Source: Euprymna scolopes
Lineage: Eukaryota; Mollusca; Cephalopoda; Sepiida; Sepiolidae
Assembly (NCBI GenBank): GCA_024364805.1
Contig: CM044488.1
Location: 157,333,224 to 157,372,440, forward strand
DNA: 39,217 nt
Reading direction: 5' to 3'
This document shows positions 1 to 9,084 of this stretch, in pieces (the stretch's first letter is position 1; each line of letters starts with the position of its first letter). Position numbers and translations under genes: made by a program. The notes beneath the pieces are model-generated. The model saw only the letters and a list, made by a program, of their open reading frames with translations, was not told the DNA's origin and did no database searches.

Positions 1-187
1 GTTGCTTTACTGGAATCTAGGTTCTTTATTAGCTTGGCTAAATTATAAAAAAAGTATTGATAATTAATGAATGATCGAAAAATTAAATGATCGTATGCAA
101 CCCTCTAACGTTTTTGTTATTCATTGAAAGGAGACACATTGAATTGCTATTTATAAGATATAATTAGATAGAATCTTTGAATTCTAA

Positions 188-690
188 CACAGGCCATCAT
201 CAGTGATTTCTCTGACCGAAGAAGTTCCCCGGAGTCTGAGTGACCACATGCCTCCACAGCATCTCAGTAATCTCCAACTCTCTACATCACCATTATAAAT
301 GATTTTGCTTTATTGCAACAACCACTTACACTTGATTAGTCGCTGTCAACCACCACGTTTCGTTTTTGGGATGTGAGTGGCAATAAACGTTACGCAAATC
401 TCGGTACAGTAGAACCCCGGGATATGGCATTAGAAATGTATAACAAAATACAGTATATAATACACATGTGTATAATCAAATAACATTATAAATAACACTG
501 TAAGGCGGGACAAATGTCGTAACCAGGGGTTGTAAAACATCGTATTCCACATCGTAACCTGAAAAAATTGTAGCCTGGATCTACCTTATCCCGGGGTTCT
601 ACTGTACCTCAACATCTTTCCAATTTTTGCATCCCTTCATGACAATTTTATGTGGCATGACCATTGTATTTTGTAGGTGAAAAAGCATTT
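188..690 (-). repeat. Repeat X, copy 0 (split by a MITE)
   Basis: Diverged copy of repeat X. Shared landmarks with the copies at 990, 2107 and 3085 are a block reading GAGTGGCAATAA, a preceding TTTATTGCAACA-like block, and a distal CTTCATGACAATTTTATGTGG block. The copy is interrupted at 407-604 by a pogo/Tigger-like MITE; the X similarity resumes directly after it. Orientation is set by the trinucleotide tails seen at the 3' end of better copies. Confidence 0.55.
405..606. mobile_element. pogo/Tigger-like MITE
   Basis: Terminal inverted repeats CAGTAGAACCCCGGGATA (407 onward) and its reverse complement ending at 604 bound a 198-bp unit with no coding capacity. It is flanked on both sides by TA (405-406 and 605-606), the target duplication of Tc1/mariner/pogo elements. 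A CAGTAGAACCCC-type terminus followed by TTATCC/ATATGG resembles pogo/Tigger ends known from many animals. It sits inside repeat X copy 0, so it is the younger insertion. The family is assigned by terminus and TSD only, since there is no transposase. Confidence 0.75.
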
Positions 691-864
691 TCTAATGCAG
701 TTGCAGTTTCTGCGTATTCACGTGGTGTTCTTTGCAAGTGTTTCTTTTATTTCTGTATCATGTGCTTAAGATTAGTAATGCTGCATTGTTTCTGCATTTG
801 AGGATTCTCCTTTTACTTAATTTCTCCTAATCTTTTTTTTTTAGTCTTGTTTGACATTTTCCTA

Positions 865-865
<1 letters not shown>

Positions 866-923
<58 letters not shown>

Positions 924-943
924 CATTATTATTATTATTATTA

Positions 944-989
<46 letters not shown>
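866..989. repeat. (ATT)n microsatellite
   Basis: About 124 bp of ATT units with two CATT interruptions. It abuts the 3' end of repeat X copy 1, read on the minus strand, and probably started as that element's AAT tail. Confidence 0.97.
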
Positions 990-1290
990 CTACTAAGAGT
1001 TTACACGCAAGCCATCATCATCTTTGATAAAAATCTGTGGTTTTTACTGGAGTCAGAGTGGGAACAAGTTTCCTCAGATTTCTAGTGCTCTTGTGCTTTT
1101 TCGATAACCTTTATAATGAATTTGCTCTGTCGGACTAACTGTTTAACATTGATTTCACATTCGAAGAGACCATTAATCTTCACTCGAATTGAGGTGGCAA
1201 TAAACCTCCTCGTCGCACATCCAGTGGAAGTCTGGTTAGTCCTTTCTCTTTTAGGTATTTCCGTCTTCCCTACATGACTATTTGGTGTGG
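990..1290 (-). repeat. Repeat X, copy 1
   Basis: About 300 bp shared with the copies at 188, 2107, 3085, 3990 and 10455. On the minus strand it starts near CCACACCAAATAGTC at its junction with LINE family D and ends at the AAT microsatellite. Internal blocks include ACTAACCAGACTTCCACTG and TTATTGCCAC. It is non-coding as far as I can see. It could be a SINE or the recurrent 3' end of a LINE. Confidence 0.65.
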
Positions 1291-2106
1291 TTAGCAATCT
1301 TCTACATCTATTAGTCCTCTTTTCCCTTTGTCCATTTTCACATAGAGTCGGCCGGTATCGTCTTTTGTGGATCGTCATTAGTTTCCTAGTCTTTTGATCA
1401 AGATGCCTAAGTTCTTCTTTCGTCTAGCTTATGAATGGTCCAGAATACTTTATTATCGATACTGCCCAGGTGTTTATTCCTTTAATTAGATTTCTACTCT
1501 ATAGCTTTGTTTCTAAGAGTTTTCATGTTTTGTCAAGTACTCTTGATCAATCTTCTCTGCCATTTCTGTAGATTTGATGGTATCTGCTTCCAGAACACCT
1601 AAATATATGCAAGTGTAATCTTCCCCAAGCGCCTTCATCTTCTCTTGATTGGGCAGTTCAATACTGTCTGATATCTCTCGTTTTCCCCTTTTCATCTCCT
1701 GTAGTGAACACTTTTCATCCTAAATTCGATTTCAATGTCCTGGCTAAATATTCTATTTTTTTATCAGCTTTTCCAGTTCGTTTTTGCAAACAGCCTCAGA
1801 TCATCCATATACATGAGGTTGTTTATTCTTTGTTCTCTGTCTGTAAACTTCTAATCAGCATCACATTCCAAGGTACTTTGTTGAATGGCATCATGGCTAT
1901 GATAAACAGTAGTAATGATAGCGAGTCTCCATTATTATTATTTCAGTTAGGCATTGTCCTCCTGCTGTCAATTCCAGTCTCCATTTTTCCATTGCTTTCT
2001 TAATAATTTTAATAATCTTGTCGGATATCTTTTATATTTTTAGACATTTAATTTTCCATGCTTGTGGGATTATGTCGTATGATTTTTTGTAATCGATCCA
2101 TGACTA
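1291..2106 (-). mobile_element. LINE family D, RT fragment (YMDD type)
   Basis: A minus-strand fragment of a non-LTR reverse transcriptase, read from 2106 down. In order I see WIDYKKSYD (RT motif A), a KKAMEKWRLELTAGGQ block, GDSLSLLLFIIAMMPF (motif B), YMDDLRLFAK (motif C with the catalytic DD, near 1815), a YLGVLEADTIKSTEMAEKI thumb-like block near 1580, and GRLYVKMDKGKRGL near 1340, ending at a stop beside repeat X. The frame changes several times and there are stops, so it is dead. The block order and wording match a YMDD-type LINE lineage widespread in marine invertebrates, which I think is related to the R2/NeSL group; the clade is uncertain. Both ends are truncated and each abuts a copy of repeat X. 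Confidence 0.8.
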
Positions 2107-2403
2107 GTATTTCACTCTCTCAAGAACCTGTGATGTTCTCTAGAGTCTCCCCAGATTTCCTGTACTCTCCACGTCTTTCGATAACCTTTGCAAATGAATT
2201 TGCGCTATTATAACAGACGCTGATTTCACGCTTCAAGTGACAATTGGTCGTCTTCATTAGGATTTTGGTGACAATAACTCTCCCCAAGGTATTAGTCATC
2301 CTCGCATTTATACTGTGGAAGTCTTGTTAGGGCTCTCTCTCCTCGGCCTTTCCATCCTCGTTGACCCTTTACGACTATTTGGTGTGGTGCCAGTTTATAC
2401 TGA

Positions 2404-2404
<1 letters not shown>
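2107..2404 (-). repeat. Repeat X, copy 2
   Basis: Shares the X landmarks: TTTCGATAACCTTTGC..AATGAATTTGC, GTGACAATAA, CTCTCTCCTCGG and ATTTGGTGTGGTGCCAGT. Read on the minus strand it begins right at an (ATT)n tract and ends at ACTAGT, one short step from the start of the family D RT fragment. This gives a clean view of both X ends. Confidence 0.7.
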
Positions 2405-2461
<57 letters not shown>

Positions 2462-2462
2462 T
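2405..2462. repeat. (ATT)n microsatellite
   Basis: About 58 bp of uninterrupted ATT units, between repeat X copy 2 and a plus-strand LINE family D fragment. Confidence 0.97.
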
Positions 2463-2999
2463 GGGAGGTATGTAAGAAGGTTGGGTGAAGTGTGCTGGAA
2501 AGTGATTGTAGGAGGTGCCTGATGAAGTGATAACAAGTGAGGATGGAAATGTAGAGGTATGGTGGGACAAAAGTGTCATAACGATCAAACAATTTAAATA
2601 TAATCGTCCGGATTTGGTCGTCATTGACAAAGTCTAAAAGAACTGGCAGGTTGTAGACTTCTCAGTACTCTTGGACAAGAATGTGAGAGAGGAAGAGAAC
2701 GAGAAGTGGAGCAATTATGCTCCATTGGCCTTGGAGATAAGTGGTATACACGGGATAAAACACAAATAATCCCGATCGTAGTAGGCACGCTAGGAGTAGT
2801 ATTAAGTCTTATGGAAGGAGAATTGGAAAGACTACGAATCCCCGATGTTTTAGACGGTCTTCAGCTATTGTAGGCATCACCAACATCCTTAGGAAAACCC
2901 CGGATCTTTGAAGCTCCTGGTTTGGAGTCAGAATTGAGGGAAATCGTGTGGAAATGAATCCCATCTGTTTCACGGGAGACGTTGATAAACGAAATCAGA
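2463..2999 (+). mobile_element. LINE family D, C-terminal end and 3' UTR
   Basis: Plus-strand remnant of the C-terminal region of the same LINE lineage as 1291-2106. The reading includes GNVEVWWDKSVITIKQF, then NRPDLVVIDKV, VVDFSVLLDKNVREEENEKW, LALEISGIHGI and a final SELREIVWK followed by a stop near 2957. In this lineage the C-terminus ends in a block of the type RRPDIVVVDK...IVDIAIPGD...K..KY..L..EI..LW, which fits well. In-frame stops and at least one frame shift break it. A short 3' UTR runs into an (ATT)n tract at 3000, probably the element's 3' tail. The strand is opposite to its family D neighbours, so it is a separate insertion or an inverted piece. Confidence 0.75.
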
Positions 3000-3016
3000 A
3001 TTATTATTATTGTTGC

Positions 3017-3059
<43 letters not shown>

Positions 3060-3084
3060 GGTGTTGTTGTTGTTGTTGTTCTCA
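3000..3084. repeat. (ATT)n then (GTT)n tract
   Basis: Interrupted ATT units followed by about five GTT units. It lies between the 3' end of a plus-strand LINE D fragment and the 3' end of a minus-strand X copy, so two tails may have fused here. Confidence 0.95.
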
Positions 3085-3430
3085 CTAGTAATTTACACAT
3101 CAAAGATGTATCTCTGTCAACTACTTGTGGTGTTTCATGGAATTTAGATAACAATAAACATCCTCATAATTCCAGCACACTTCACCTCTTTTGATAACTT
3201 TTGCCAATGAATTTACATTATCGCAACAGTCGTTAATCATTGATTGTTTTCTAGCAATTATTATTGGCTTTCACTGGTATTTGAGTGGCAATAAGTCTCC
3301 CTAGTTTTCCAGACCTCTTCGCACTCATTCAGTGTAGATTTGGTTAGTACTTCCTCTCCTCGGTCTTCCCACTTTCTTTGACTCTTCATGAATATTTTAT
3401 GTGATGCCAGTTTATACCGACGCTACGGTT
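3085..3430 (-). repeat. Repeat X, copy 3
   Basis: The best long copy. Read on minus it runs from GTCGGTATAAACTGGCATCAC through GGAAGACCGAGGAGAGGAAG, TTATTGCCACTCAAATACC and GTGTAAATTACTAGTGAG into (AAC)n(AAT)n. Its 5' end joins a third LINE D fragment. Confidence 0.7.
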
Positions 3431-3815
3431 TATTTAATATTGTTGGTTCTGATTGTAATATTTTGTGCACCTGATATGAGGGACTAAGGTTCTCTGTTTA
3501 AATGTCCTTTTCATATTCATGTTTGTTTTCATGTTTTGCCATCCTTATGAATCGTCCGTGTAACTTTATTTTTTCCAATTTTTCTTTTCTCATCTTATTG
3601 ATTATCTTTTTGTTCTTTGTCCTGTTCAATTTTACAGTTTCTTGCTACAGCAATTAACCTTTCCGTGTTCTGCGTTATGTATTTTTCTTAATCTGTTTTG
3701 TGTCATTTACATGTTCTATACAAACTAAGCCTTTTGCCCCCCCACCTTTCTTTTTAATGGAGAGTCGTTCAACATCATCATTTGGGTATAGTGCATTATG
3801 CAAGGATGCAAATAA
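3431..3815 (-). mobile_element. LINE family D, third fragment
   Basis: Minus-strand remnant downstream of the RT core of the family D lineage. PNDDVERLSIKKKGGG is readable near 3755 and corresponds to the block that reads GRLYVKMDKGKRGL in the copy at 1291. Further on there is a weak match to a region of the type ..ETESLI.AAQ..AI.TN..K. It is too decayed to define borders well. Its 3' side runs straight into repeat X copy 3, at a different LINE position from the D/X junction near 1290. Confidence 0.55.
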
Positions 3816-3989
3816 ATAAAATAATTTTTTTTAGATAGCTCAATACTACAAGACTAAAACTGTTGGCATAATTATAATTAAGAACTATTATGTACCGAAC
3901 TATGGGCCGAAGCAATTGTACACAGCGTTTTGAAATGAAAAATACACTGAGTGTCTATTCGTTGTAAAGCAGCTAGTTATAAAAAATAA

Positions 3990-4290
3990 TAATATGGAAC
4001 ATCGAGGAGAGAAAGCATTAATCAGACATCCACTGAATTAATGCGGAGAGAACTAATACTCTGACAAGACTTATTGCCACCTAAATTCCAGTATAATCCA
4101 ATAGTTTTGCCAACGAAAATCACTCTTAAACGGCGGTTGCGATAACGCAAATCTTTTTGCAAAAATTATTGAAACAGACGAGTACTGGGACTTTGGGGAG
4201 ACTCGTTATCACATAGACTCCAGAGAACACAACAGGTTGTTGACACAGAGTATCTTTGACGGCTTGTGTGAAAAACTCCTCGTGAGTACA
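3990..4290 (+). repeat. Repeat X, copy 4 (plus strand)
   Basis: Reverse-oriented relative of the minus-strand X copies: CGAGGAGAGAAAGCATTAAT, AGACATCCACTGAATTAATG, GACTTATTGCCACCTAAATTC, GCGATAACGCAAATC and CATAGACTCCAGAGAACACA all have counterparts in copies 1-3. No clear trinucleotide tail is left. Confidence 0.6.
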
Positions 4291-4438
4291 AATAATTATA
4301 AGAAAACGAATATGACTATATTAAAAGTTACCTCCATTTCTTGTGAAATTACTCGTTTAATTGAGCAATACAATTATCGAAAAAATATTAATTTATCTTG
4401 TGCTCATTTTGAGTGTTATTTGTGCCGTGTTTTAATCA

Positions 4439-4649
4439 GTCAGGCATGCTCGTCGCTATCTTGGAAAAGAAAGGAGAAAAGTTACTGGCTCCGTTGGTGG
4501 TGGTTTAATCGTCAGGCATGCTCGTCGCTATCTTGGAAAAGAAAGGAGAAAAGTTACTGGCTCCGTTGGTGGTTTAATATTCTTGAAGTTGTTTATTTAG
4601 CCAATAACTGTTTTTTTTCTTTTCAAAGATGGCGACCAGCATGCCTGAC
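4439..4649. mobile_element. Inverted-repeat element with duplicated left arm
   Basis: A 33-bp arm beginning GTCAGGCATGCTCGTCGC occurs at 4439 and again at 4511, a 72-bp direct duplication that also copies the adjoining 35-40 bp. Its reverse complement, with two or three differences, ends at 4649 in GCATGCCTGAC. The minimal unit 4511-4649 is 139 bp. The right arm holds AAGATGGCG at 4626-4634. No clear target duplication is visible. A 177-codon open frame crosses the region, but the duplication accounts for much of its length and I do not consider it a gene. Confidence 0.6.
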
Positions 4650-4760
4650 AAAAGTCGGAAGCTACACCGACCTAAACGTTGCACAAATAACACTCAAGAA
4701 GAGAACAATAGTTCGATCAAAACAAGAAATACAAACAATCAATCCTCACCTAAAAAATTC
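4650..4760 (+). repeat. Repeat Y, copy 1 (hairpin repeat)
   Basis: Starts AAAAGTCGGAAGCTACACCGACC, a GTCGG/CCGAC hairpin followed by TAAACGTTGC, ACACTCAAGAAGAGAACAATAG and TTCGATC. It aligns over about 90 bp with 11055-11150. Upstream similarity (CGACCAGCATGCCTGA against CGACAAGCGACACCTGA) suggests Y extends into the inverted repeat at 4511-4649. Confidence 0.55.
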
Positions 4761-5329
4761 GGAACTGTAAATTATTAGTCATTCCACTTCGACAGAATCA
4801 GAATCGACTTCAAAATTTAGTCTTCTTTCGCACAAGACTTATAAAGCCATCGATTGTGACGTTAAAATGAAACCTCATTCACAAGGGCAGTATCAAATAA
4901 GTTAGTATTTTAAATCAACCACAAAAAACACTTTGAAATACTGATTTGCACAAAATATAAAAATACACAATAAACAAATTAGGCACAAAGCCATTCAAAA
5001 ATGTGAGGATAATGGGTGTCGTTGGTCACTCTTCGTCTCAAATATTTAAAATTGTCTATACCACTCTTAATTAGAAATATCTCAGTCATCACAATATCAC
5101 ATTCACTCAAGGGACTGTACAACTAAAGATAAACCCAAATGCGTTTTTCGTATAGATAATTAATAGAGTGTGCATTTGCTGACGTTATTTATTCGTTACT
5201 TATTCGTTAGTTTTCTATTTCAGCTTACATTGCACAAGATTTGTGAGAATCAATAAACATAAAAATCCTGAAATCCGAAAAGATTATAACGATCGGCAGC
5301 ATATAAATCCAATCATACTCAAAGCTTCT
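4761..5329. other. Unassigned AT-rich stretch
   Basis: No ORF, repeat structure or RNA signature that I recognise. A short serine/threonine-coding run follows repeat Y but has no start or domain. Confidence 0.5.
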
Positions 5330-5655
5330 TATTTTTACATGTCCCCACTTATCAAGGCCTGAAATCCACTCGAGGATAAGGGTTAATGAGTGTATTGTAG
5401 TCTCTGAAACAAGAGCGTATTAGTTAGTGGTAGAAATGTGGTAGATATTGATAATTTAGTGGGTTACTCAACAAGTACTTGTTTACATGGGACTTGAAGA
5501 CGACCGTATTGTAGTCAGCTGGAAGGCAGGCCAAAGAACACAGTTCCATAGACAGATAGTTCTAGGAAAAAGTTTGTTTATGGATTTTTCTTTTAGATTT
5601 AAGCACATATAAAGAGTGGGAGAAACTGTTGATGATCGTTGTAGCTACAGTATGC
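5330..5655 (-). mobile_element. LINE family A, 3' end (minus, part 1)
   Basis: Minus-strand 3' portion of the Jockey/CR1-like family A. Translation gives a decayed match to the NNSPHSLSVPKPKRRFHEQ and LWN..P..CFPADYN.VVFKSNVNK region seen intact at 13380-13580. It is followed by the family's 3' UTR block, here as CAAGGCCTGAAATCCACTCG and GATAAGGGTTAATGAG on the plus strand. Stops are frequent. It continues at 6412-6718 after a family B insertion, because the missing piece between the two halves is small and both are on the same strand. Confidence 0.8.
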
Positions 5656-6411
5656 TTTTTAGAATGGGGACAAAAATGGATTGTCACATTCAATGCTGCC
5701 TAATAAAGCTCCTTTCCTTTACTAATTACAAAAAACCTGTTCAACCAAGAATAGCCATGGCTAATGATATACTACCTGAAACTATTCCTTGGCTTAACAT
5801 TTACGGGGAACATGAGTTGGAACAGATACATTGAGGGTAATTCTAAGGCTGCTGAAAAGCGGGTGGGCTCTCTCTACTGTGCTAAAAAGTTACTTACGTC
5901 TGAGTGTATCTTGTACCTCTACAAGGCCACCATTTCCCCAATCTATGGAGTATTGTTGTCACATTTGGGCTGGTGCATCTGCTACTAGTCTCTCCCTCTT
6001 AGACAGGGTTAAAAAATAAGTCGCCAACCTAATAGGTCCCGCACTATCAGCTAGGCTTCAGTCGCTGTCCCATCCTTCTTTCTGTTTTACTAGTAATTTA
6101 ATGGCGGATGTTCCGACAAACTACAAGCCCTTGTATTTCCTCGGGGGAAATACACCCCGTAAACCCGACAAGCAGCAAAGTCCCACCCCTACACACTAGG
6201 AATATCTAGATGTAAAAAAGCCTTCTACTCTAATAACTTCTATCCTAAGACTGCTAGATTTAGGAAATTCCTTTCTAGGTTCCTGTTTCCGGGTTTCTTT
6301 TTCACTGACTGTACTGACATGTAGAAGTTTAAGTGTAATGTAAGCATAGATGTTGCTGCTCAATTCCCTACATAGTTACCCCTACAATTTGTGTCCCAGA
6401 TAGTACATAGT
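5656..6411 (+). mobile_element. LINE family B, 5'-truncated copy
   Basis: Starts with a block corresponding to WGKEWLVTFNAS of family A, then gives the C-terminal region: GLTFTGNMSWNRYIEG, SECILYLYKATISP, the CHIWAGASATSLSLLDRV block in shifted frames near 5960, and the 3' UTR with CCCCTACAATTTGTGTCCCAG. Several frame shifts and stops make it dead. It lies inside minus-strand family A, whose similarity ends at ~5655 and resumes at ~6412. Families A and B share the same order of C-terminal blocks and are relatives within a Jockey/CR1-type lineage. Confidence 0.78.
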
Positions 6412-6718
6412 TCTGCGGAAAACAGGTTGCAGGGACGAGAAGATGGTGTCATCTACTAGGTTTCGAGGCCAATTTTGCACTTTGTCACGGCAGGATAGGT
6501 ACTCTGAGCAGTTTCTGCTCAGATTTGGCAACAGTACTCTATTTTAGGTCGTATCTGCCTCTCATACAAGTAGATGAATACGTTAGTTAGATACTTTCTG
6601 GAACGGTAAAATGATGCAAATATTTTTCCGGCGACATTCGTTACAGATTGGATGTAATTTTTCCATTTCAAGTCAGGAGTAAAACAGGGAGCTTCTGAAA
6701 GACGGGAGCCATACTTCC
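6412..6718 (-). mobile_element. LINE family A, C-terminal fragment (minus, part 2)
   Basis: Minus-strand fragment covering the GSRL..EA..F..TPDLKWN to SSLQPLSHRR part of family A; for example FTPDLKW-type sequence near 6670 and a Y..QVRP.IEYCCQIW-like block near 6540. It is broken by frame shifts and by a small deletion at DKLLGLT. The order on the minus strand fits with part 1 at 5330-5655, so the two are one insertion split by family B. Confidence 0.72.
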
Positions 6719-7000
6719 TTGAGTGTCTTTAAAGCCTGTGGTTATACAACATTGCATTATGAGTTTTATTCTGAAAGATATTTCAAGCCGCATCGGTTGG
6801 GCAGTAGAGAACAGACACAACAATGTTGCATCGTGTGATCCACCTGTCCACATTCGCATATGACTGAGTCTATTTGGTATACTCATCTAGTCAATTCTTG
6901 TTCTCAGGTGGTAGATTGTTTTTCATTAGAGTCAGGATGCTTTTGCACCTGAAAGCAGGACTTGACGACGAGATAGTAAGAGAGTGATATTTTCTAGCCA
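6719..7000 (-). mobile_element. LINE C-terminal tail with CCHC-like knuckle
   Basis: On the minus strand ICECGQVDHTMQHCCVCSLL is readable around 6800-6862. A CxCGxxxxTMxHxxxxCxLL pattern is typical of the zinc-knuckle-like C-terminal tails of several non-LTR retrotransposons. Upstream sequence to about 7000 gives only weak traces. It adjoins the truncated 5' end of the minus-strand family A copy. The element is not assigned to a clade. Confidence 0.45.
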
Positions 7001-7442
7001 TTTGGTCCATAGTTATAGTCTTATCTCATCAATAGATGTTAGGAGTTTGAAATTGCTAAGGAAGCTTCTCCTTGACGTTCATGTCCAGAAGTAGATGGCG
7101 TTCATCACTAGCCGGATTCTGTGATCTCTATGACAACTTCTTATCTCACATCTGAGCGAGAAATGCCAGTAAGGATTTACAGGTTGTTCAGGTTTGGAGA
7201 AGTCATGCAGCAAGCTCGCTAAACAAATACGCATGTAGGTTAATAAGCTCATTACTATATGATCATTTCATGATTATGAGGCAGTTATGTATGAGTTTGT
7301 CATAGTGTCAATGTCAATTTTGTCTGGTTATTTGTCGGTAAATAACTGTTGAACAAAAACATTTTCTGAGGAAAGCGTTCTCGATCGTCTTTCCAGGAAA
7401 AAATAAGTTAATCTATAAGAACTTTTTCTGTTACAAACACAT

Positions 7443-7445
<3 letters not shown>
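7001..7445. other. Unassigned stretch
   Basis: No convincing coding or repeat signal. It may hold further decayed parts of the LINE tail at 6719-7000. Confidence 0.4.

Positions 7446-7520
<75 letters not shown>
7446..7520. repeat. (CA)n microsatellite
   Basis: About 75 bp of near-perfect CA dinucleotides, followed by ATATGTGTTTGTGTGTG, so it can fold back weakly on its right edge. Confidence 0.98.
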
Positions 7521-7524
<4 letters not shown>

Positions 7525-7559
7525 GTGTTTGTGTGTGTAAGTTGATATTTAACCTTCGG

Positions 7560-8050
7560 GTCGCATGAATGATACGGATCTATTCAAAAAGAAAAATAAA
7601 TATAAAATGTGAAACAGAAAATTAAAATAAAATTGAACAAAAATGTGTAAATGCCTAAAACATATGAAAAGAAAAAAAACAAAAACAAAAAACAAGAAAA
7701 AAATAAAAAAAGACGCCATTTTGAAAACGTCAATTTTCAATCCTCCGACCATATCGACACTTCCGTCCTGGAATAAAGCGGGGGAAAAAAACTGATTTCA
7801 TGTTAACATAAAAATATGAAATAAAAATAAAATGGTTCATAAAAATAAGGAAGAAGACATATATAAAGGCACAAACGAAATATTTATTCGTGTGCGAAAC
7901 GGCAAAGAACGGTGAGAATTTGAAAGGAAAAAAAACAAAAAAAAAAGAAAACAAAAGAATTTAAGTTTAAAGCCTAAATAATTCAGAATTGTTGAAACTT
8001 TTATGGAAGAAATTTGTCCTGAAAAAACGTTGAAGCGGGCTCAATATTCT
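7560..8050. other. A-rich low-complexity stretch
   Basis: Dominated by A-rich runs with AAC, AAT and AAG words. A GACGCCATTTTGAAAACGTC block at 7712-7731 has short inverted ends and recalls the AAGATGGCG words of repeat Z. No gene seen. Confidence 0.6.
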
Positions 8051-8112
8051 CTCTTTCTCTCTTTTTCTGAGTGTGAATATACATATATATGTGCCTATAT
8101 ATAAATATACAT

Positions 8113-8115
<3 letters not shown>

Positions 8116-8191
<76 letters not shown>
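8116..8191. repeat. (TA)n microsatellite
   Basis: About 75 bp of TA units, flanked by ATACATAGG and ACACATAAATATG. Confidence 0.98.
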
Positions 8192-8197
<6 letters not shown>

Positions 8198-8395
8198 AAT
8201 ATGTATTAAGAAAAGGGAAAGTTTAGTAAAAAGAAGATATGAAATGTTTTGGGAAAAAAAGCAATAAAATCTAAATGAATCTCCAAGGGGAAAAATGACG
8301 AATAATAATTGCTAAAATATCCGGACATTTTTATAAAAGACAGATCAGATAAGCAGATAATATTCACCTAGGCCATATACATACCTCCATTCCTA

Positions 8396-8396
<1 letters not shown>

Positions 8397-8427
<31 letters not shown>
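8397..8427. repeat. (TG)n microsatellite
   Basis: About 15 TG units. Confidence 0.97.
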
Positions 8428-8429
<2 letters not shown>

Positions 8430-8659
8430 AGTATTATATATATATAGTGTATAAGTCACACATTCAGAATGTATTGAATAATGTTTTATGGATATTTCTA
8501 GTATTTATTGCAGTATTTATTAATACTTAATGATTCATAATAATGATTTTCTATATGTAAGTAAGATAGCGTTTGTGTGTCGCTTTTACACCCGAGTGAC
8601 TGCCGTTTAATTGTTATGGACTTCCATTTTTTGTCATAAATAATTTTACCAACAATTCT

Positions 8660-8807
8660 TCATATGTTTTGGTTTCGGTTTCCATTATAGCTGATGGCAC
8701 TCAAGTCATTTATTTTTAAAAAATAATTTTATCAAGAATTCTTCTGATGAAGAAACCAAAACTTTAGTTTTGGTTTTAATTTCGATTATAGCCAAAAGCA
8801 ACTCAAG

Positions 8808-8843
<36 letters not shown>

Positions 8844-9024
8844 TAAGTTTTAGTTTGCCCATGTACCAAAGTCATATTGATATATATTTTTATTTTTGAA
8901 ATGGCAACTTAATATAAAAATCGATATAACGTTAACTTTATAATAATATATACGAAATCTGCAAGAATTAAATATCATATTTATGCGTACTTTACGACCG
9001 AACTTCGTCGGGCGTCCCTGCTAG
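8660..9024 (+). mobile_element. Helitron-like element, 3' portion
   Basis: The 3' part, from about 8850 to CTAG at 9021-9024, matches the two units at 18934-19832: CTTTATAATAATATATACGAAATC, a TATCATAT..GCGTA.TTTACG block and a terminal CGTCCCTGCTAG. Just inside the end is a small palindrome, CCGA(8998-9001)..TCGG(9008-9011), as expected for a Helitron 3' hairpin. A degenerate TTCGATTATAG (B-box position) occurs at 8781, with a second diverged copy of that region at 8668-8745. A (TA)n tract at 8809-8841 interrupts it. The base after CTAG is A rather than the usual T. Confidence 0.5.
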
Positions 9025-9084
9025 ATTAGATTAATATTTTTGCAGTTTTAACAAAAAAGCTACGTCTTCATTTACGCTGAACAT

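Noticed and set aside
1704-2003. 99-codon plus-strand frame with hydrophobic ends
   Set aside because: Antisense to a clear LINE D reverse transcriptase on the minus strand.
4237-4770. 177-codon open frame with an internal 24-residue duplication
   Set aside because: It runs across repeats X, the inverted-repeat element and repeat Y; the protein repeat simply mirrors the 72-bp DNA duplication, and no domain is visible.
8740-8770. CTGATGAAGAAACC as a hammerhead core
   Set aside because: There is no room for a stem II between the two boxes.
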